Assembly (NCBI GenBank): GCA_900074745.1
Contig: LT598467.1
Coordinates: forward strand, 372,001-436,000
Source: Lachancea mirantina
Lineage: Eukaryota > Ascomycota > Saccharomycetes > Saccharomycetales > Saccharomycetaceae
DNA length: 64,000 nt
Direction: 5' to 3'
The position numbers were made by a program, and so were the translations under genes. Below, one piece after another: positions 38,982 to 49,700 of the stretch. The stretch's first letter is position 1. Each line of letters starts with the position of its first letter. The notes beneath the pieces are model-generated. The model saw only the letters and a program-made list of their open reading frames with translations, made no database searches and was not told where the DNA came from.

Positions 38982-39424
38982 ATCCTATCAGTAAAACCAG
39001 GGTTAATGTGGGCAGATATCACTAGTTTTTTTTATGGACATCGAGCTCATCTCAAGGTCATCATCGGTTAGAAAATTTTCCAGTTTTCTATTGTCAAAAG
39101 GAAGGTCCATCAACCTTCGTCAGATACGTACTTAGTGATAGCATCTGGATGCACACTTCCTCGCATTATGGTTTAATTGGACTTAATGACAGTGTATATA
39201 AAGAGAGAGATGTAGAAGATGGTAGAAGTTTGAAGCTGAATTAGAGAAGAGCTGGAGGTATTTTATCAGTAACTAAGCGCCTCGCATTTGGGCTTCAAAA
39301 TTGTAAACAGTTGGCGGAAAATAATCGTGACATGAAAAGACAACAAATTAAAAGGGAAACAAAAAAAACGGCGCGACGAGGTACTCTTGATGAACGCTTG
39401 TAGTAATTTCGCTTGGCCGCTGGC
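38982..39424. other. Intergenic region, NOP53 promoter and KES1 3' end
   Basis: No gene is seen. The NOP53-proximal part has the RRPE-like and PAC-like motifs at 39044-39080. Long ORFs overlapping the KES1 3' end are shadows in another frame. Confidence 0.55.
39044..39080. promoter_or_regulatory. PAC-like and RRPE-like motifs upstream of NOP53
   Basis: On the minus strand GAGATGAGCT (39044-39053) matches nine of ten bases of PAC (GCGATGAGCT), and GAAAATTTTC (39071-39080) contains the RRPE core. They lie 63-99 bp upstream of the NOP53 ATG, fitting ribosome-biogenesis control. Confidence 0.5.
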
Positions 39425-40678
39425 TTACAAGGTGATTTCCTTTTCTTCGTCCCATTGCTTTCTGATGAATCTCCAATGCATGGAAGGCCCGTCTTTCTTG
39501 TCTGCCTTGTCTCCGGTAATTGTTCCACTAGGCACTTCTCTGGTAGACAAATTGGCCATCGTGGCGAGCTTTGTGAATTTGTCTTGCTTGCCGTCGGTGT
39601 AGTCCTCGTCGACAAACCACCTTCTTTGCCAGTTGATGCCCTTTGCTTCTTCCTCCTTTCTAAGTTCTCTCTGAGCTTGTTCAAGAGTGGATTTCTCCTG
39701 GTCAATTAGTCCAAAATCGCCGAGCTTGATGGCCTCAGCGACTTTTTGCCAAGCCTTTCTGCTCTCCAAAGCGTGCTGCTTCTCGATGGGTTTCACGTAA
39801 AGATGTTCCGCTTTCACCTGGGCGGCGTCGTAGAAGAGTTGCTCGCTCTTCTTGGATTTACCCTTGTTTATCGTAGAGGTGCCAGACCACTGGCCACTTA
39901 TTGTATACACCGCTTTTTCCTTGTCCTTCGAGTCGCTCTGGCCTTTGAAGATTCTTGCCTTGAAAGAGTTCTTCTTTCCGGAAAAATAGCCTCTGCCTGA
40001 AAACTCAACGACGGAGAACAGGCCACTAGACGACTGGATGTACGCTTTACCGTCGAGTTCTACAAAGGGAGATGCCACAAGCATGCCTTCGATGTGCAAG
40101 GGAGGCAACGTTATAAGGTAGTCCTCGTTCAAGTTTTCAAATTCGAGCAATGCATGTCCAAATTGACGCACACTAACAGTCGCGGTTGCCAGAGAGGCCT
40201 TGACTCGGTTGTAGCCTTGCAATTTGACCTTGTTCTTGTCGTTAAAAATCGTGTACGCGGTCACAGGCGGATGGTGAGAGACTTGTTCGCTTAGCAAAAC
40301 GGTCTCGCCAAAAGCTGGATTCTCTTTGTTCTCCCATTTTCCCACAAACAGCTCGCCCAAAAATGGGTTCAAAGGTTTTTTCTCAGACCCCATCTGTTCG
40401 TTGCGCGAACAGTATTGCGACTTCAACGTCGAAATAAACCATTTTGTTACTGCTACCATACGCAACATCTCTGCCGAAGTACCTTCGTTGTCGGCTTTCT
40501 GAATGAACGCTGGTGCCAAAAACAAGTCCGGATGCTCTGCCCAGTACTGCGAGTATTCAGACAGCGAAGTAGGGGATATAATGAACGGAGGAGCTGTCAA
40601 AGTCGACAAATCGCCATTGAAAGATGCAATCGACTTCAAAAAGCTCGTCCACGTAGATGAGCTCGCATACTGGGACAT
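39425..40678 (-). CDS. KES1: Kes1/Osh4 oxysterol-binding protein
   Basis: Kes1 exchanges sterol for phosphatidylinositol 4-phosphate between the ER and Golgi and restrains Sec14-dependent traffic. The 417-residue product has the N-terminal lid helix ([14 protein letters not shown]), the [13 protein letters not shown] strand (from Lys101) and the OSBP fingerprint EQVSHHPP (131-138), whose two histidines bind the phosphate. It is a lipid-transfer domain with no PH or ankyrin part, as in S. cerevisiae Kes1 (434 residues). The pre-duplication locus corresponds to both YPL145C (KES1) and YOR237W (HES1). Confidence 0.96.
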   Translation of the reverse strand: MSQYASSSTWTSFLKSIASFNGDLSTLTAPPFIISPTSLSEYSQYWAEHPDLFLAPAFIQKADNEGTSAEMLRMVAVTKWFISTLKSQYCSRNEQMGSEKKPLNPFLGELFVGKWENKENPAFGETVLLSEQVSHHPPVTAYTIFNDKNKVKLQGYNRVKASLATATVSVRQFGHALLEFENLNEDYLITLPPLHIEGMLVASPFVELDGKAYIQSSSGLFSVVEFSGRGYFSGKKNSFKARIFKGQSDSKDKEKAVYTISGQWSGTSTINKGKSKKSEQLFYDAAQVKAEHLYVKPIEKQHALESRKAWQKVAEAIKLGDFGLIDQEKSTLEQAQRELRKEEEAKGINWQRRWFVDEDYTDGKQDKFTKLATMANLSTREVPSGTITGDKADKKDGPSMHWRFIRKQWDEEKEITL

Positions 40679-41978
40679 CGCGGCGACTAAATAAGACTAA
40701 GGAATCGGAAACAAAAGTTTTCCCAAACTCAACGAAATCTCACGCAAAGAAATCCGTTGAAACTCGCCAATTTCAAGTAACAGGTAAATATTGCGGCGAA
40801 AGCGAACTCACTATCCACCAAATGTCAATATCAATCAAAGATCGATTTTCTAAGGATTCTTTCTCTCTGAGTAATCTCAAATGCGAGAATATAAAGGAGC
40901 CCATCAAGGAGTTTCTCTGAAAAAAATGTGAAAAAATGATTGATATATAACTCAAATGGTTGAGTTTACAAGAACGAGCTCAAAAAGCCAAGGCAATCGA
41001 AGGCATTGACAAGAAAAATGGTCGCTCAGAGACAAGCAAGTTGAGCTTCGATATGTACTTAGTGTTACACCGTTCAGCTTGTTTTTCCTGTCTTTTAGCG
41101 GATGTCAAAACACGTTTCTACACGTTTTCCCGACTGCCATGGTGGCCGAAGGTGTCGAGGAAATGAGGTTTGGTAAGAAAACACCCTGAAGGGTTGAAAG
41201 TATTCTAGAGAACACAATTACAACTGTCACGCTAGATTTCGGGCTAGAAGGTGCTGCTGGCCACTTATAGCTGGTAAATGAGGAAAACGTGAAATCATAT
41301 ATAAACCCCAAAGGGAAACCAAATGTCTGCACCTCGACCTTTCCAGGAACACCAAAAGAGTGTCTGGTACGGTCTACATCTCTCGAGAGCGAGTGTCCTA
41401 GCTCGTATTTTTACACACCGATCTTGGAAGATCGCTCTTGGATGTGCTCCACTGACATAGGTATCGCTCATCGACTATTTTACTTAGCATCACTCAAGCC
41501 TCGACAATCAAGAACTGTTACAGTCGACTGTTTGCTCGACAAACCACAATGTTTGGCCTAAATATCCTCAAAGCTCAAAGTTCGTAACAGTCCATAACGT
41601 ATTGTAAGACAATGGGGTGACTAGAGTGCTGAAAATTTACGATCTTGTATATAGAAGAAAACAACCAAACAACAAGATCAGTAGATAGAACCATTTGATT
41701 TTAGACAAACTTCCAGAGGTTTTACCGTTTGGAACCGAAGTAATTAAGTAATTTCGGAACGAAAATCAGACAATTCTGATACTCTTGTTTTGAAGATTTT
41801 CGATATCCGACATCCGATTATTCAAACAATCTCTCGAGACTCAAGCGGATTTCGTTGGTCAAGCAATCCCTGTGGCTTACCATCCCATTTGCTCTAATAT
41901 CTCAGAGACGTCATCGACGAAATTATTGCCTGAGGGTCGCTGTTTCGTATTCTTTCCGAGGAACCGTCACTCCATCGA
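40679..41978. other. Gene-free region at the join of two ancestral blocks, KES1 and FPS1 promoters
   Basis: No convincing gene lies in these 1300 bases. S. cerevisiae has POC4 after KES1 and I do not recognise POC4 here. A TATATAAA box at 41298-41305 lies 674 bp upstream of FPS1 and precedes only short frames. I looked for U3 snoRNA, which is near KES1 in S. cerevisiae (snR17b), and did not find its conserved boxes. Confidence 0.5.
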
Positions 41979-43859
41979 ATGTCGAAGCATTCGTCTGCAG
42001 AAGAAGATGATGTGCGAAGACCACAAGAACGTATGAATGAATACTTGTCCGATCCTGATCTCGTGTCTATTCCGTCTGATGATCAACCGCAAAACTTTCC
42101 CTCCGAGTCGAGAACTACGAGAGATCGCAGCGACTCCCGCGATGACGGCTACCATTACAACCCCCGAGCAGATTTCCATCCAAATCACACAATCTCGGCT
42201 TCTTCTTCGTACATTCCGAATCTTGTTGACGGATTTCATGGCTTCCCAGTGCAAGAAGTGATTCCCAGCACACAACTTCATATGCATAAGATGCATGCCG
42301 GTTCAAGTGGTGGGCATTCTTCTGGATATCGATCTAGAGCCGGGACAGGGGCTTCAGGCATGGCACATCCCCAGTCCTTGCGTTCTAGGGCAACTTCTTC
42401 CGCCCACCCAGGCGAAAGCCGACATGCATCTCATGACGATGGGGAAGTGGGAGAGGATGGAGACACCGACCAAGATCACCAAAGTGTTCCAATGATGGTA
42501 AGACCAAAAGCTTTGTATCAAAACCCTCAAACACCTTCCGTCCTTCCGTCTTCTTATCATCCAATTAATAAGTGGTCTTCCGTTAAGCATTATTATCTGA
42601 AAGAGATTTTGGCCGAATTTCTGGGTACTCTGGTAATGATGTTTTTCGGTTGTGCTGTATCTTGCCAGGTGAAGCTGGGTCAACAAAATCAAAAGAACGT
42701 TTTTTTGAAGCAACTGGCGGAATCTAATATTCCTGGCGCTCAGGAACTTGCTCTTTTACAAAATCTTGTTCTGCCAGATCCCAACGGTACTTTTGATGAT
42801 ATAGCGTTCTGCTGGGCCGGTGCAGTGGTTATGGGCTATTTCGCTTCAGGCGGTAGTGCTATCTCTGGTGCTCATTTAAATCCTTCAATTACAATCACCA
42901 ATTGCATATTCCGTGGCTTTCCATGGGTCAAAGCACCCTTCTATTTGGCAGGGCAGGTGGCCGGATCTTATGCCGGGTCACTTATTATATTCATTTACTA
43001 CAAGAGAGTAATTCAAGAGGTATTTCCTGATTGGCAGACAAATGAATCAGTAGCAGGAATGTTTTGCACAGTACCCCTTGCCTATTTGTCAACTACAAGA
43101 CAGTTTGTGGGCGAATACGTGATAGGTGCCTTCCTTCAATGTGGAATTTTCGCTTTGACAGATCCTTATACCTGTTTGTCGTCAGATTTGTTTCCACTTT
43201 GGTTGTTTATTCTCATCTATTGCCTAAATGCATCTGTATCACTCCAGACTGCGGCCGCTTTGAATGCAGCAAGGGATATAGGTCCAAGGCTGGCTTTATA
43301 CACTGTGGGGGTCAACAGGAGCTTACTCTGGTCAGCTCATCGTCATTTTTTCTGGATACCCTTGGTAGCTCCATTCGTAGGTGCCATCACCGGAGCAATA
43401 GTCTACGATATTTCCATTTACAGAGGTCACGAGTCGCCCTTGAACTGGCCTCTAAACATGTACAAGGAGAAATTACTTCGGGCCTGGATTAGAAGGCCAA
43501 GATTTTACAAACGTGACCGCAAACGGTCTTCCAGCAGCTTGAGCGATTGGGCATTTGATGAAGATGCGGAGCGTAGCTCCTCGAGAAATAGCGAAGAGGG
43601 AGAAAGGCCAAGGAGAGATTCCCTCGATCACGAACCAATTCAAAAAGTCGTTCAATTTAAGAGTTTGGCCAAAAATACAAACGCCAGGAGAAATCATACT
43701 TCTGGGATTCCTACAATTTTTGAGGAACCCGATGATGATGAAGATGATGATTCCAGCAGCAGCAATGGCGAGGATTTACTGCCACGCAAACAGGAACAGA
43801 AAAGCAAGCAGGCCCACAAATCCAAGAAGTCCAATTTTTTGAAAAAAAAGACCCCATAA
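41979..43859 (+). CDS. FPS1: Fps1 aquaglyceroporin
   Basis: Fps1 is the plasma-membrane glycerol channel that closes in high osmolarity. The 626-residue product has a long cytosolic N-terminus containing GFPVQEVIPS (88-97) and QNPQTPSVLPSSYHPINKWSSVK (in part; from 181), matching the Fps1 gating segment, six membrane spans (about 205-480) and a serine-rich C-terminus after HESPLNWPL, matching the C-terminal regulatory segment. The first pore motif is NPS (301-303), as in S. cerevisiae. The second, NLA in S. cerevisiae and NPA in most channels, is NAA (429-431) before ARDIGPRLALY. The C-terminal block IPTIFEE is also shared. Confidence 0.96.
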   Translation: MSKHSSAEEDDVRRPQERMNEYLSDPDLVSIPSDDQPQNFPSESRTTRDRSDSRDDGYHYNPRADFHPNHTISASSSYIPNLVDGFHGFPVQEVIPSTQLHMHKMHAGSSGGHSSGYRSRAGTGASGMAHPQSLRSRATSSAHPGESRHASHDDGEVGEDGDTDQDHQSVPMMVRPKALYQNPQTPSVLPSSYHPINKWSSVKHYYLKEILAEFLGTLVMMFFGCAVSCQVKLGQQNQKNVFLKQLAESNIPGAQELALLQNLVLPDPNGTFDDIAFCWAGAVVMGYFASGGSAISGAHLNPSITITNCIFRGFPWVKAPFYLAGQVAGSYAGSLIIFIYYKRVIQEVFPDWQTNESVAGMFCTVPLAYLSTTRQFVGEYVIGAFLQCGIFALTDPYTCLSSDLFPLWLFILIYCLNASVSLQTAAALNAARDIGPRLALYTVGVNRSLLWSAHRHFFWIPLVAPFVGAITGAIVYDISIYRGHESPLNWPLNMYKEKLLRAWIRRPRFYKRDRKRSSSSLSDWAFDEDAERSSSRNSEEGERPRRDSLDHEPIQKVVQFKSLAKNTNARRNHTSGIPTIFEEPDDDEDDDSSSSNGEDLLPRKQEQKSKQAHKSKKSNFLKKKTP

Positions 43860-43948
43860 ATGTTTCTACATTGATGCTTGGGTTACGAGACAAGCGCATC
43901 TCTTACTCGTATTTGTAATAGAACTGAAATGCAAAGAGATGTCTCGAT

Positions 43949-44593
43949 TTACCATGTAAAGAATAGCAGTAAAATACACACTGTGATTAACGTTGAAAGA
44001 ATCAAAGCGTTTTTCTTTCTTCTGGTGTTAATCTTGGCAATTACATTGTTGATACCTGGAACCCGTTGAAGTGTTCTCAAGATCCTGTCGCCGGCTCCTT
44101 GTAAGACCGTACGCTGTGCTGCAAATTGGTCTCGCGTTTCCCACGCCTGTGTCAACAAACTGTCCACCACGTTATGGGAGTCCTGAATCCGCCGCGATTC
44201 TTCCTGTATATAAGCATCTTCATCCTGAACACTTTGTTGCGCCAAGTCTTGTTTGACACTGAACAACAAGTTAAGACGGTTACGTTCTTGTTGAATAGAG
44301 GACCTTAGGTTCCGAAAGTTTTGCCAATGTTCTTGTAAAATCTCTTTATGGCGTTGTAGTTGGGACAGTTTCGACGCTGAAATCTTCGAGTTTTCGTTAC
44401 AAATTTGGTCCAAGTTGTTAATGCAGTCTTGCCTCTGGGTTAAACATTCCTCCAATCGAGTGTCAGTTGTTCTTTCTTGTGTTGAAGCTTCCGCACTTGT
44501 CGTTTGCGCGAATTGTGAGTATCGCGAAAGTAAAGACTCCGACTTGTTCTCAAGCGATATAAGTTGACTCCGTATGGTCACAAACGATGCCAT
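43949..44593 (-). CDS. GOS1: Gos1 Golgi v-SNARE
   Basis: Gos1 is a Qb-SNARE of intra-Golgi traffic, partnering Sed5, Ykt6 and Sft1. The 214-residue product has an N-terminal three-helix region, a SNARE motif from about 125 to 185 and a single C-terminal membrane anchor (about 194-213, ALILSTLITVCILLLFF). S. cerevisiae Gos1 (YHL031C) has 223 residues. It converges on FPS1 with 89 bp between stops. Confidence 0.93.
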   Translation of the reverse strand: MASFVTIRSQLISLENKSESLLSRYSQFAQTTSAEASTQERTTDTRLEECLTQRQDCINNLDQICNENSKISASKLSQLQRHKEILQEHWQNFRNLRSSIQQERNRLNLLFSVKQDLAQQSVQDEDAYIQEESRRIQDSHNVVDSLLTQAWETRDQFAAQRTVLQGAGDRILRTLQRVPGINNVIAKINTRRKKNALILSTLITVCILLLFFTW

Positions 44594-44665
44594 TGTTCAC
44601 TAGGTTTTGCACGATAATCCAGTTATCTTGTTTTATTTTTCAGTTTCATTAAAATCCTGTATTAG

Positions 44666-45148
44666 CTAAGCTAAATCTTGAAATATCGTACCGATTCTTT
44701 CATCAAACAAAGTCAAATAAACAGAGAACCATCTTTTTAAATACTTATCATTTTCTTGTCCCGTAATGTCGTTGGTATCACAACAGTGTACTTGAAACCA
44801 GGCCTCGCCGCTGCTTTGATCCATGTAGTCCAAACCTATCTGGAAAAAAGTGGTATTCAATACTGTGCTAAGATTACTGGGAAACCACAACTCGCGCTTT
44901 TCGAAACCGTCAACACACTTGGTTTTCCATATTCTAAAAGTCAAAAAGGGCTCTTGATAGATAGGATTGAATTGAATAGAAATTTCGAAAGTCACATCGG
45001 GCAAATTTGGGTGATTCGAATGAACATAAGCACAATGTACACCAATTTCGGTGTTTTGGCGTAGATCAAGGCGTACACATAAACGCCATTTGGATATTAT
45101 CGGTATTAGAGAAGACAGCTGTCGATCGAATGCTTCGGGTGATATCAT
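44666..45148 (-). CDS. ATG10: Atg10 E2-like conjugating enzyme for Atg12-Atg5
   Basis: Atg10 carries Atg12 as a thioester and transfers it to Atg5. The 160-residue product (167 in S. cerevisiae) has conserved EPFLTFRIW and the catalytic block WFQVHCCDTNDI, equivalent to HPCDT around Cys133 in S. cerevisiae; Cys123 is the expected active site, and proline in the HPC motif is replaced by cysteine. The frame extends upstream of ATG 45148 only to a GTG codon; the ATG start gives MISPEAFDRQLSSL, which aligns with the S. cerevisiae N-terminus. It lies between GOS1 and SDH2, matching YLL042C. Confidence 0.92.
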   Translation of the reverse strand: MISPEAFDRQLSSLIPIISKWRLCVRLDLRQNTEIGVHCAYVHSNHPNLPDVTFEISIQFNPIYQEPFLTFRIWKTKCVDGFEKRELWFPSNLSTVLNTTFFQIGLDYMDQSSGEAWFQVHCCDTNDITGQENDKYLKRWFSVYLTLFDERIGTIFQDLA

Positions 45149-45401
45149 GTCTGAATTCTTCTTACAGGGGATGTCACAGAGCACAAGAATAGTATGTCAA
45201 GAATAAATAATAGTTCAAATAATAAATATGGGGTAAATAAATAAGGGTCGCGTTATGTATTGCAGAGGCGAAAAAAACCCACCACTACCTCAAATGAAGC
45301 TCATGTACAAGTAGAGGCCTATCTTGCGCTAGACGCATTTTTCTTGAGTCCAATAAATATGTTGCAACAATGTTTAGTTCTAAAGCTCCCACTCACATCA
45401 C

Positions 45402-46202
45402 TTAGGCAGGAATTAGCGCCTTTTTGATCTCAGCAATGGCATAGCCAGGGTTCAAACCCTTTGGACAAGTCCTTGTACAGTTCATGATGGTGTGGCATCT
45501 GTAGAGAGACATTGAATTTTGAAGCATTTGCTTACGGGCCGCGGATGCCTCGTCACGGGAGTCAATTAGCCAACGGTAAGCTTGCATTAGCACTGCAGGC
45601 CCTAAATATTCTTCCTGGTTCCACCAGTAGGAAGGACAAGCGGTAGAGCAACAAGCGCACAAAATACATTCGTAAAGGCCGTTAAGCTTTTCACGGTCCT
45701 CGATGCTCTGCAAATTTTCTTTCCCATCCTCAGGAACCTTTGATCTTTGCAAATAGGGCTGAATCGACTTGTACTGCTGGTAAAAGTGAGTTAGATCCGG
45801 AACAAGATCTTTGACGATGTACATGTGAGGGAGGGGATAAATCTTCGTTTGTTTGGACTCGTCGGTGTCAATTCTGCAGAGACACGCTAGCGTGTTTCTA
45901 CCGCCGATGTTCATGGCACATGAGCCGCAGATACCTTCTCTACACGACCGTCTGAACGTCAGCGTAGCGTCCTGCTCATTTTTGATTTTCAAAAGAGCAT
46001 CCAAAACCATCGGCCCACATTTGTTCAAGTCCACCTGATATTCTTGTAGCTTAGGCTTCTCCGCCGGATGGTCTGGGTTCCATCTGTAAATTTTAAAAGT
46101 CTTGAGTTTGGGAACCTCCGTCGCGGCCTCGCTAGCGAGTCCTCTGCGGCTAATGATACCCGTGATGCCAACAACACTTCTTTTTAAACCGCTAGTGAAC
46201 AT
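45402..46202 (-). CDS. SDH2: Sdh2 succinate dehydrogenase iron-sulfur subunit
   Basis: Sdh2 passes electrons from FAD to ubiquinone in mitochondrial complex II. The 266-residue precursor, the same length as in S. cerevisiae, starts with a basic presequence (about 1-22). Ligands for all three clusters are present: 2Fe-2S Cys87, Cys92, Cys95, Cys107; 4Fe-4S Cys179, Cys182, Cys185; 3Fe-4S Cys189, Cys236, Cys242, with Cys246 completing the 4Fe-4S set. ATG at 46202 is chosen; the frame extends eight codons upstream only to TTG. Confidence 0.98.
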   Translation of the reverse strand: MFTSGLKRSVVGITGIISRRGLASEAATEVPKLKTFKIYRWNPDHPAEKPKLQEYQVDLNKCGPMVLDALLKIKNEQDATLTFRRSCREGICGSCAMNIGGRNTLACLCRIDTDESKQTKIYPLPHMYIVKDLVPDLTHFYQQYKSIQPYLQRSKVPEDGKENLQSIEDREKLNGLYECILCACCSTACPSYWWNQEEYLGPAVLMQAYRWLIDSRDEASAARKQMLQNSMSLYRCHTIMNCTRTCPKGLNPGYAIAEIKKALIPA

Positions 46203-46344
46203 GTTGTGTGCAATAACCCTGAACAAGTCGGTTGCGAAAGGATCCTTGAAGTTGCAATAAATATAAATGCCTTTTATTACTCCGGTTCGGACAAATACGA
46301 TTCCTTTTATATTCGTACAAGGTTTATAGCTTGAAATTTAAGGA

Positions 46345-46554
46345 TTATCGGAGCCGATCGCTCTTTCTCAATTTTTCTTTACCCGGATCCAAAACTCTTC
46401 CCCGGAACAAATCGGAATTGATAGTCAATGTTTCCGGAGTTTCCCGAATATATGTGTATGGGTCCTGAAAAGGGTGTAAGGGTGTAAGTACTCGTGTCTC
46501 TTCTGACGACTTTTGATATTTTGAGTAGTCAATGAGTTTTGTTGGAATGCTCAT
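46345..46554 (-). CDS. Candidate small protein of unknown function
   Basis: This ATG-started frame encodes 69 residues, polar throughout, with tyrosine- and proline-containing middle (HPFQDPYTYIRETPETL) and a basic end (GKEKLRKSDRLR). There is no membrane segment, signal peptide or cysteine. The composition is less skewed than that of chance frames elsewhere in the window, and it fills most of the space between SDH2 and VPS13. I do not recognise a homologue; S. cerevisiae has no annotated gene here that I know of. It could be a chance ORF. Confidence 0.3.
   Translation of the reverse strand: MSIPTKLIDYSKYQKSSEETRVLTPLHPFQDPYTYIRETPETLTINSDLFRGRVLDPGKEKLRKSDRLR
46453..46485 (-). promoter_or_regulatory. 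Two Rap1-like motifs upstream of SDH2
   Basis: The minus strand reads ACACCCTTACACC at 46473-46485, which matches 12 of 13 positions of the Rap1 consensus ACACCCRYACAYM, and ACCCATACACA at 46453-46463, which keeps the ACCCATACA core. They lie 250-285 bp upstream of SDH2 and overlap the 69-codon frame. Use by Rap1 is inferred. Confidence 0.35.
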
Positions 46555-46748
46555 AGTTCCCCTCCTCCAAGGAATAATGAGTATTCGATCCAGCCACTAA
46601 CACTAACATGGTATTAAAGTCATAAAAGTCCAGTGATTTGGCACCTATTCTATTCCTAGACTTAATAATGCCGCAACGTAATTTGACGTCTATCATCTTG
46701 ATGTAGACTCCACCGAAATTATATATATAGTATGTGTAAAGTACTGTT

Positions 46749-49700
46749 TTACAGTTCCACTTGACAGTATTTGTTATACTCATTAACAGCAATGGAGAGA
46801 TTCTTGTACAAGAATCTCTTCTCATGGGAATCCGATATTGGTACAAATAAGTCTGAAGATGCATTTCTCAGAGTGATTACAAGACCTGCGCGTTCTAATG
46901 TCATAGCTTTCACGTCAGAATATTTGACCTTCCACATTATTTCCAGTGAAGACAGACGAATTTCTATAACGTGGCTCATGGAAACAATCACAGCCAGCTG
47001 TTTCCCAGGAAGGACAACGTGGGCGAGATACTTGTCATTGATAAGCTCGCCCCCGTTAGCAGTTTTAAGCCAGAATTGGCCTTGGGATTCCCGTTCGTTA
47101 AAAGGCTTGATAATTTGATCAAAACCGACGTAGCGTGGTAATCTCACTCGAGTTGCAAGTGAACCGTCCAATACAGTGGTTGTGTTTCTTATACCCTCGC
47201 TAAAATTACTTGCCAGATCCAAAACACCAACTGCCGTTTTGGTAGGAAGCCCCACGATACCTTTCCCGAGACCTTTGAAAAAACCGGGCATGCCATCCTG
47301 TGATGCGCCTGTAAAAGGATCGACAGCCATGCCTCGCAAACCGCTTGTTATACCGTTGACAAATGAAGTGGCACCGGTTCCAAAGCCATTAAAACCTTGA
47401 TTGCCTCTGGCTTTTCGCTGTTCTAATCTTCGACGTTCTTGAAACTCACGATCTTGAGTTGCAACAGATAAGCCTTTAGCTACAGACCCGGTAAATTTCG
47501 CAAAACTGTCTGAAAGGCCAAAAACAGATTTTTTGACGAAACTAAGGCCTCCCTTCGCTATACTAATTCCAAGCTCCTGAGGTCTGTCATTGAGCATGTA
47601 ACCCTGGTACGGCTCATAAAAAATATCCCACACTCCTGAGCTTATATTGTTGAACAAACCAACAGGATTACCCAAGAAGTCAGCAGAGCCAAGGACCTTG
47701 TGAATTTGATAGAAAAATTGCTGTCCGTAATGCGTTTGAATGGCGCTCATTAGCATTGGCAGGGGAACTTTGACATTGTCCATGTACAAAGAGTTTAGTT
47801 TTATGGGTGCATCATTAATATTTCCTAACGCCATAGTCAAAACGTTTACGAAAAACAACAGCGCGTTCTGTGGACCCACTTTCTCGTCTTCTGGATTGAG
47901 ATCTTCGGTTCGCACAAAGGATAAATGGAGCATGGTAGGCTGAAGGTGGAACATCTCAAAGTATATATCGTTCTGTCGCTGTAATTCCACAGGCCGCACA
48001 AGCATTGCGTAACTGTCACACAAGGAATCCTCCGCCTCGTGTAGCCAAGAGGCTCCCGGAATTTTTGAAAAATCAATGAGTGCCATTAAGAAATCTTCAT
48101 CGAGCTGTATAGTCAGCTCTTGTAGTAATAACGTGGCATGCTTAAAGTATAAGACCCCATGGGTATCATCTTTGACTTTGGAAACTGAACCTGACAGAAC
48201 AGGATGATAATCAAGCTCTTTAGAAGTCTTCTGTATCGCCGTTGGGTAGAGAATATTTGGGAATATCCCAGTAAACAGTTGATTGTCAATTTGGATCCAT
48301 TTCAATTTGCAGCTGACGGTTTGGTATAAGTCAGACTCATTATACCTCAACTCGAGATTGTTTAAGGTAATGTAGCACAACTCCTGTAATTTCGTGTTAA
48401 TAAGAGATATACCGACACCTTCAAATGCAAAGATAATTTTCGTGTGCACATTTCTGTCCTCTTCTTGCACTTCGAACTGATCCCCTCTCTCGGTGGAGAG
48501 GGAAGTGGACGTATTCTGAGCAGAACGGAGCTTGTATAGACTGAATTCAGGGTTATAATTCGAGATCACAAGGGCTTGTGTTGGCCCGTCTGCCACGACG
48601 TTTAGGTCAACTATCGCACGTTGCTCATTTTGAGCGGTGACAGGAAGCCTCATGGGTTTGAGGTTTCCAATCTCGGCTAACTGCACCTCTCGTTTTCGTT
48701 TCCTGGCCACTAAAATCAATTTCTTTTGGCGTGCAGCAGGATAGTCCCAGGCATATGGCATCACGCTTCGAGGAGGAACTTTGTAGAATAGTGGTTCATA
48801 ATCCATGTCAGCGAGATCATCGTACAGTTCATAATCATCATCATTGTCAAAAGTTCTTGGGTCTCTTTGATAAAATATGAACTCATGATCACTGAAATTT
48901 CGAATAGAATATGGCCAGCTACCATCAGCGTGGCCAATGTTTATGAATATTGTTGCTCCTTCAAGAACAATGTCAAGCTTCAATAATTGGTGACCTTTTC
49001 CCCTCGTCAAAACCTTAACGTAAGTTGAGCCTATATCTTTGATCATGAAAGGCGCAGACCACGCTGAATTTGACCCCAGGTATTTTAATATCAGGTGCTT
49101 ATTGGATATACTTCGCATCTTGTACAATGGATAGGAGATGTTTGTCTGGACGATAAAGACATTAGTAGATCCAAATTCACTGACTTCAATGTCGGCATCT
49201 AGTTCATTCCTGATAATATATCTCGGTTGGATATGAATGAGTTTACTAAATGCATAGCGGCCTTCACCCTCGGTCACGGTTATGCCAATATTGCTCTCCA
49301 GATTTTTGTTGGGAATACTCATTGTGAGGTCAACAGCCTGTCCTATGGCATCAAAAGATGTCCTAATACTCCAGTCAGAATCATTAAATCTCACACTGGC
49401 ACGATTTCTGTTGCTTTTGTCGCGGTTAAAAGAAAACATTGTAGGCTTGGAAAAACGATTTCCGTCCTCTGTTAGTAGCACTTTCGCTAGAGTTATGTTG
49501 TTATTGTCGCCCTCGATTTGAAGGTCCCTATTGGTCCCATTCAATATCACGTAAGGCGAATAAATGCTCACTATCTTAGCCCTTGAGCCCTCGACGTTCT
49601 TGTAATGAGCATTCAAGAAAAGCTTTTGGCCAGTCTTATATCTGAGTGATAGTCTGGATTCAGGCTGTAATTCCGATCGGTAGGGAGTATTTATCAGGCA

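Larger units (their letters stand above)
46203..46748. other. Intergenic region, SDH2 promoter and VPS13 3' end
   Basis: 546 bases. It contains an ATG-started 69-codon frame on the minus strand (46345-46554), two Rap1-like motifs on the same strand (within that frame), and an exact ATTTATATTTA on the minus strand at 46258-46268 that matches the S. cerevisiae ARS core but is only 56 bp from the SDH2 start and may be a TATA-like element. Confidence 0.5.

Noticed and set aside
39295-39705. 136-codon frame overlapping the KES1 3' end
   Set aside because: Same strand, different frame of KES1; arginine- and serine-rich shadow.
40679-41978. Possible U3 snoRNA or POC4 next to KES1, as in S. cerevisiae
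   Set aside because: Conserved U3 boxes and any POC4-like frame were looked for and not found.
45445-45460. GGTTCAAACCC, tRNA B-box-like and palindromic
   Set aside because: It is in the SDH2 3' coding region and has no cloverleaf around it.
46258-46268. Exact ARS consensus core ATTTATATTTA upstream of SDH2
   Set aside because: The core occurs often by chance, origin motifs differ between yeast genera, and the location fits a TATA-like promoter element.
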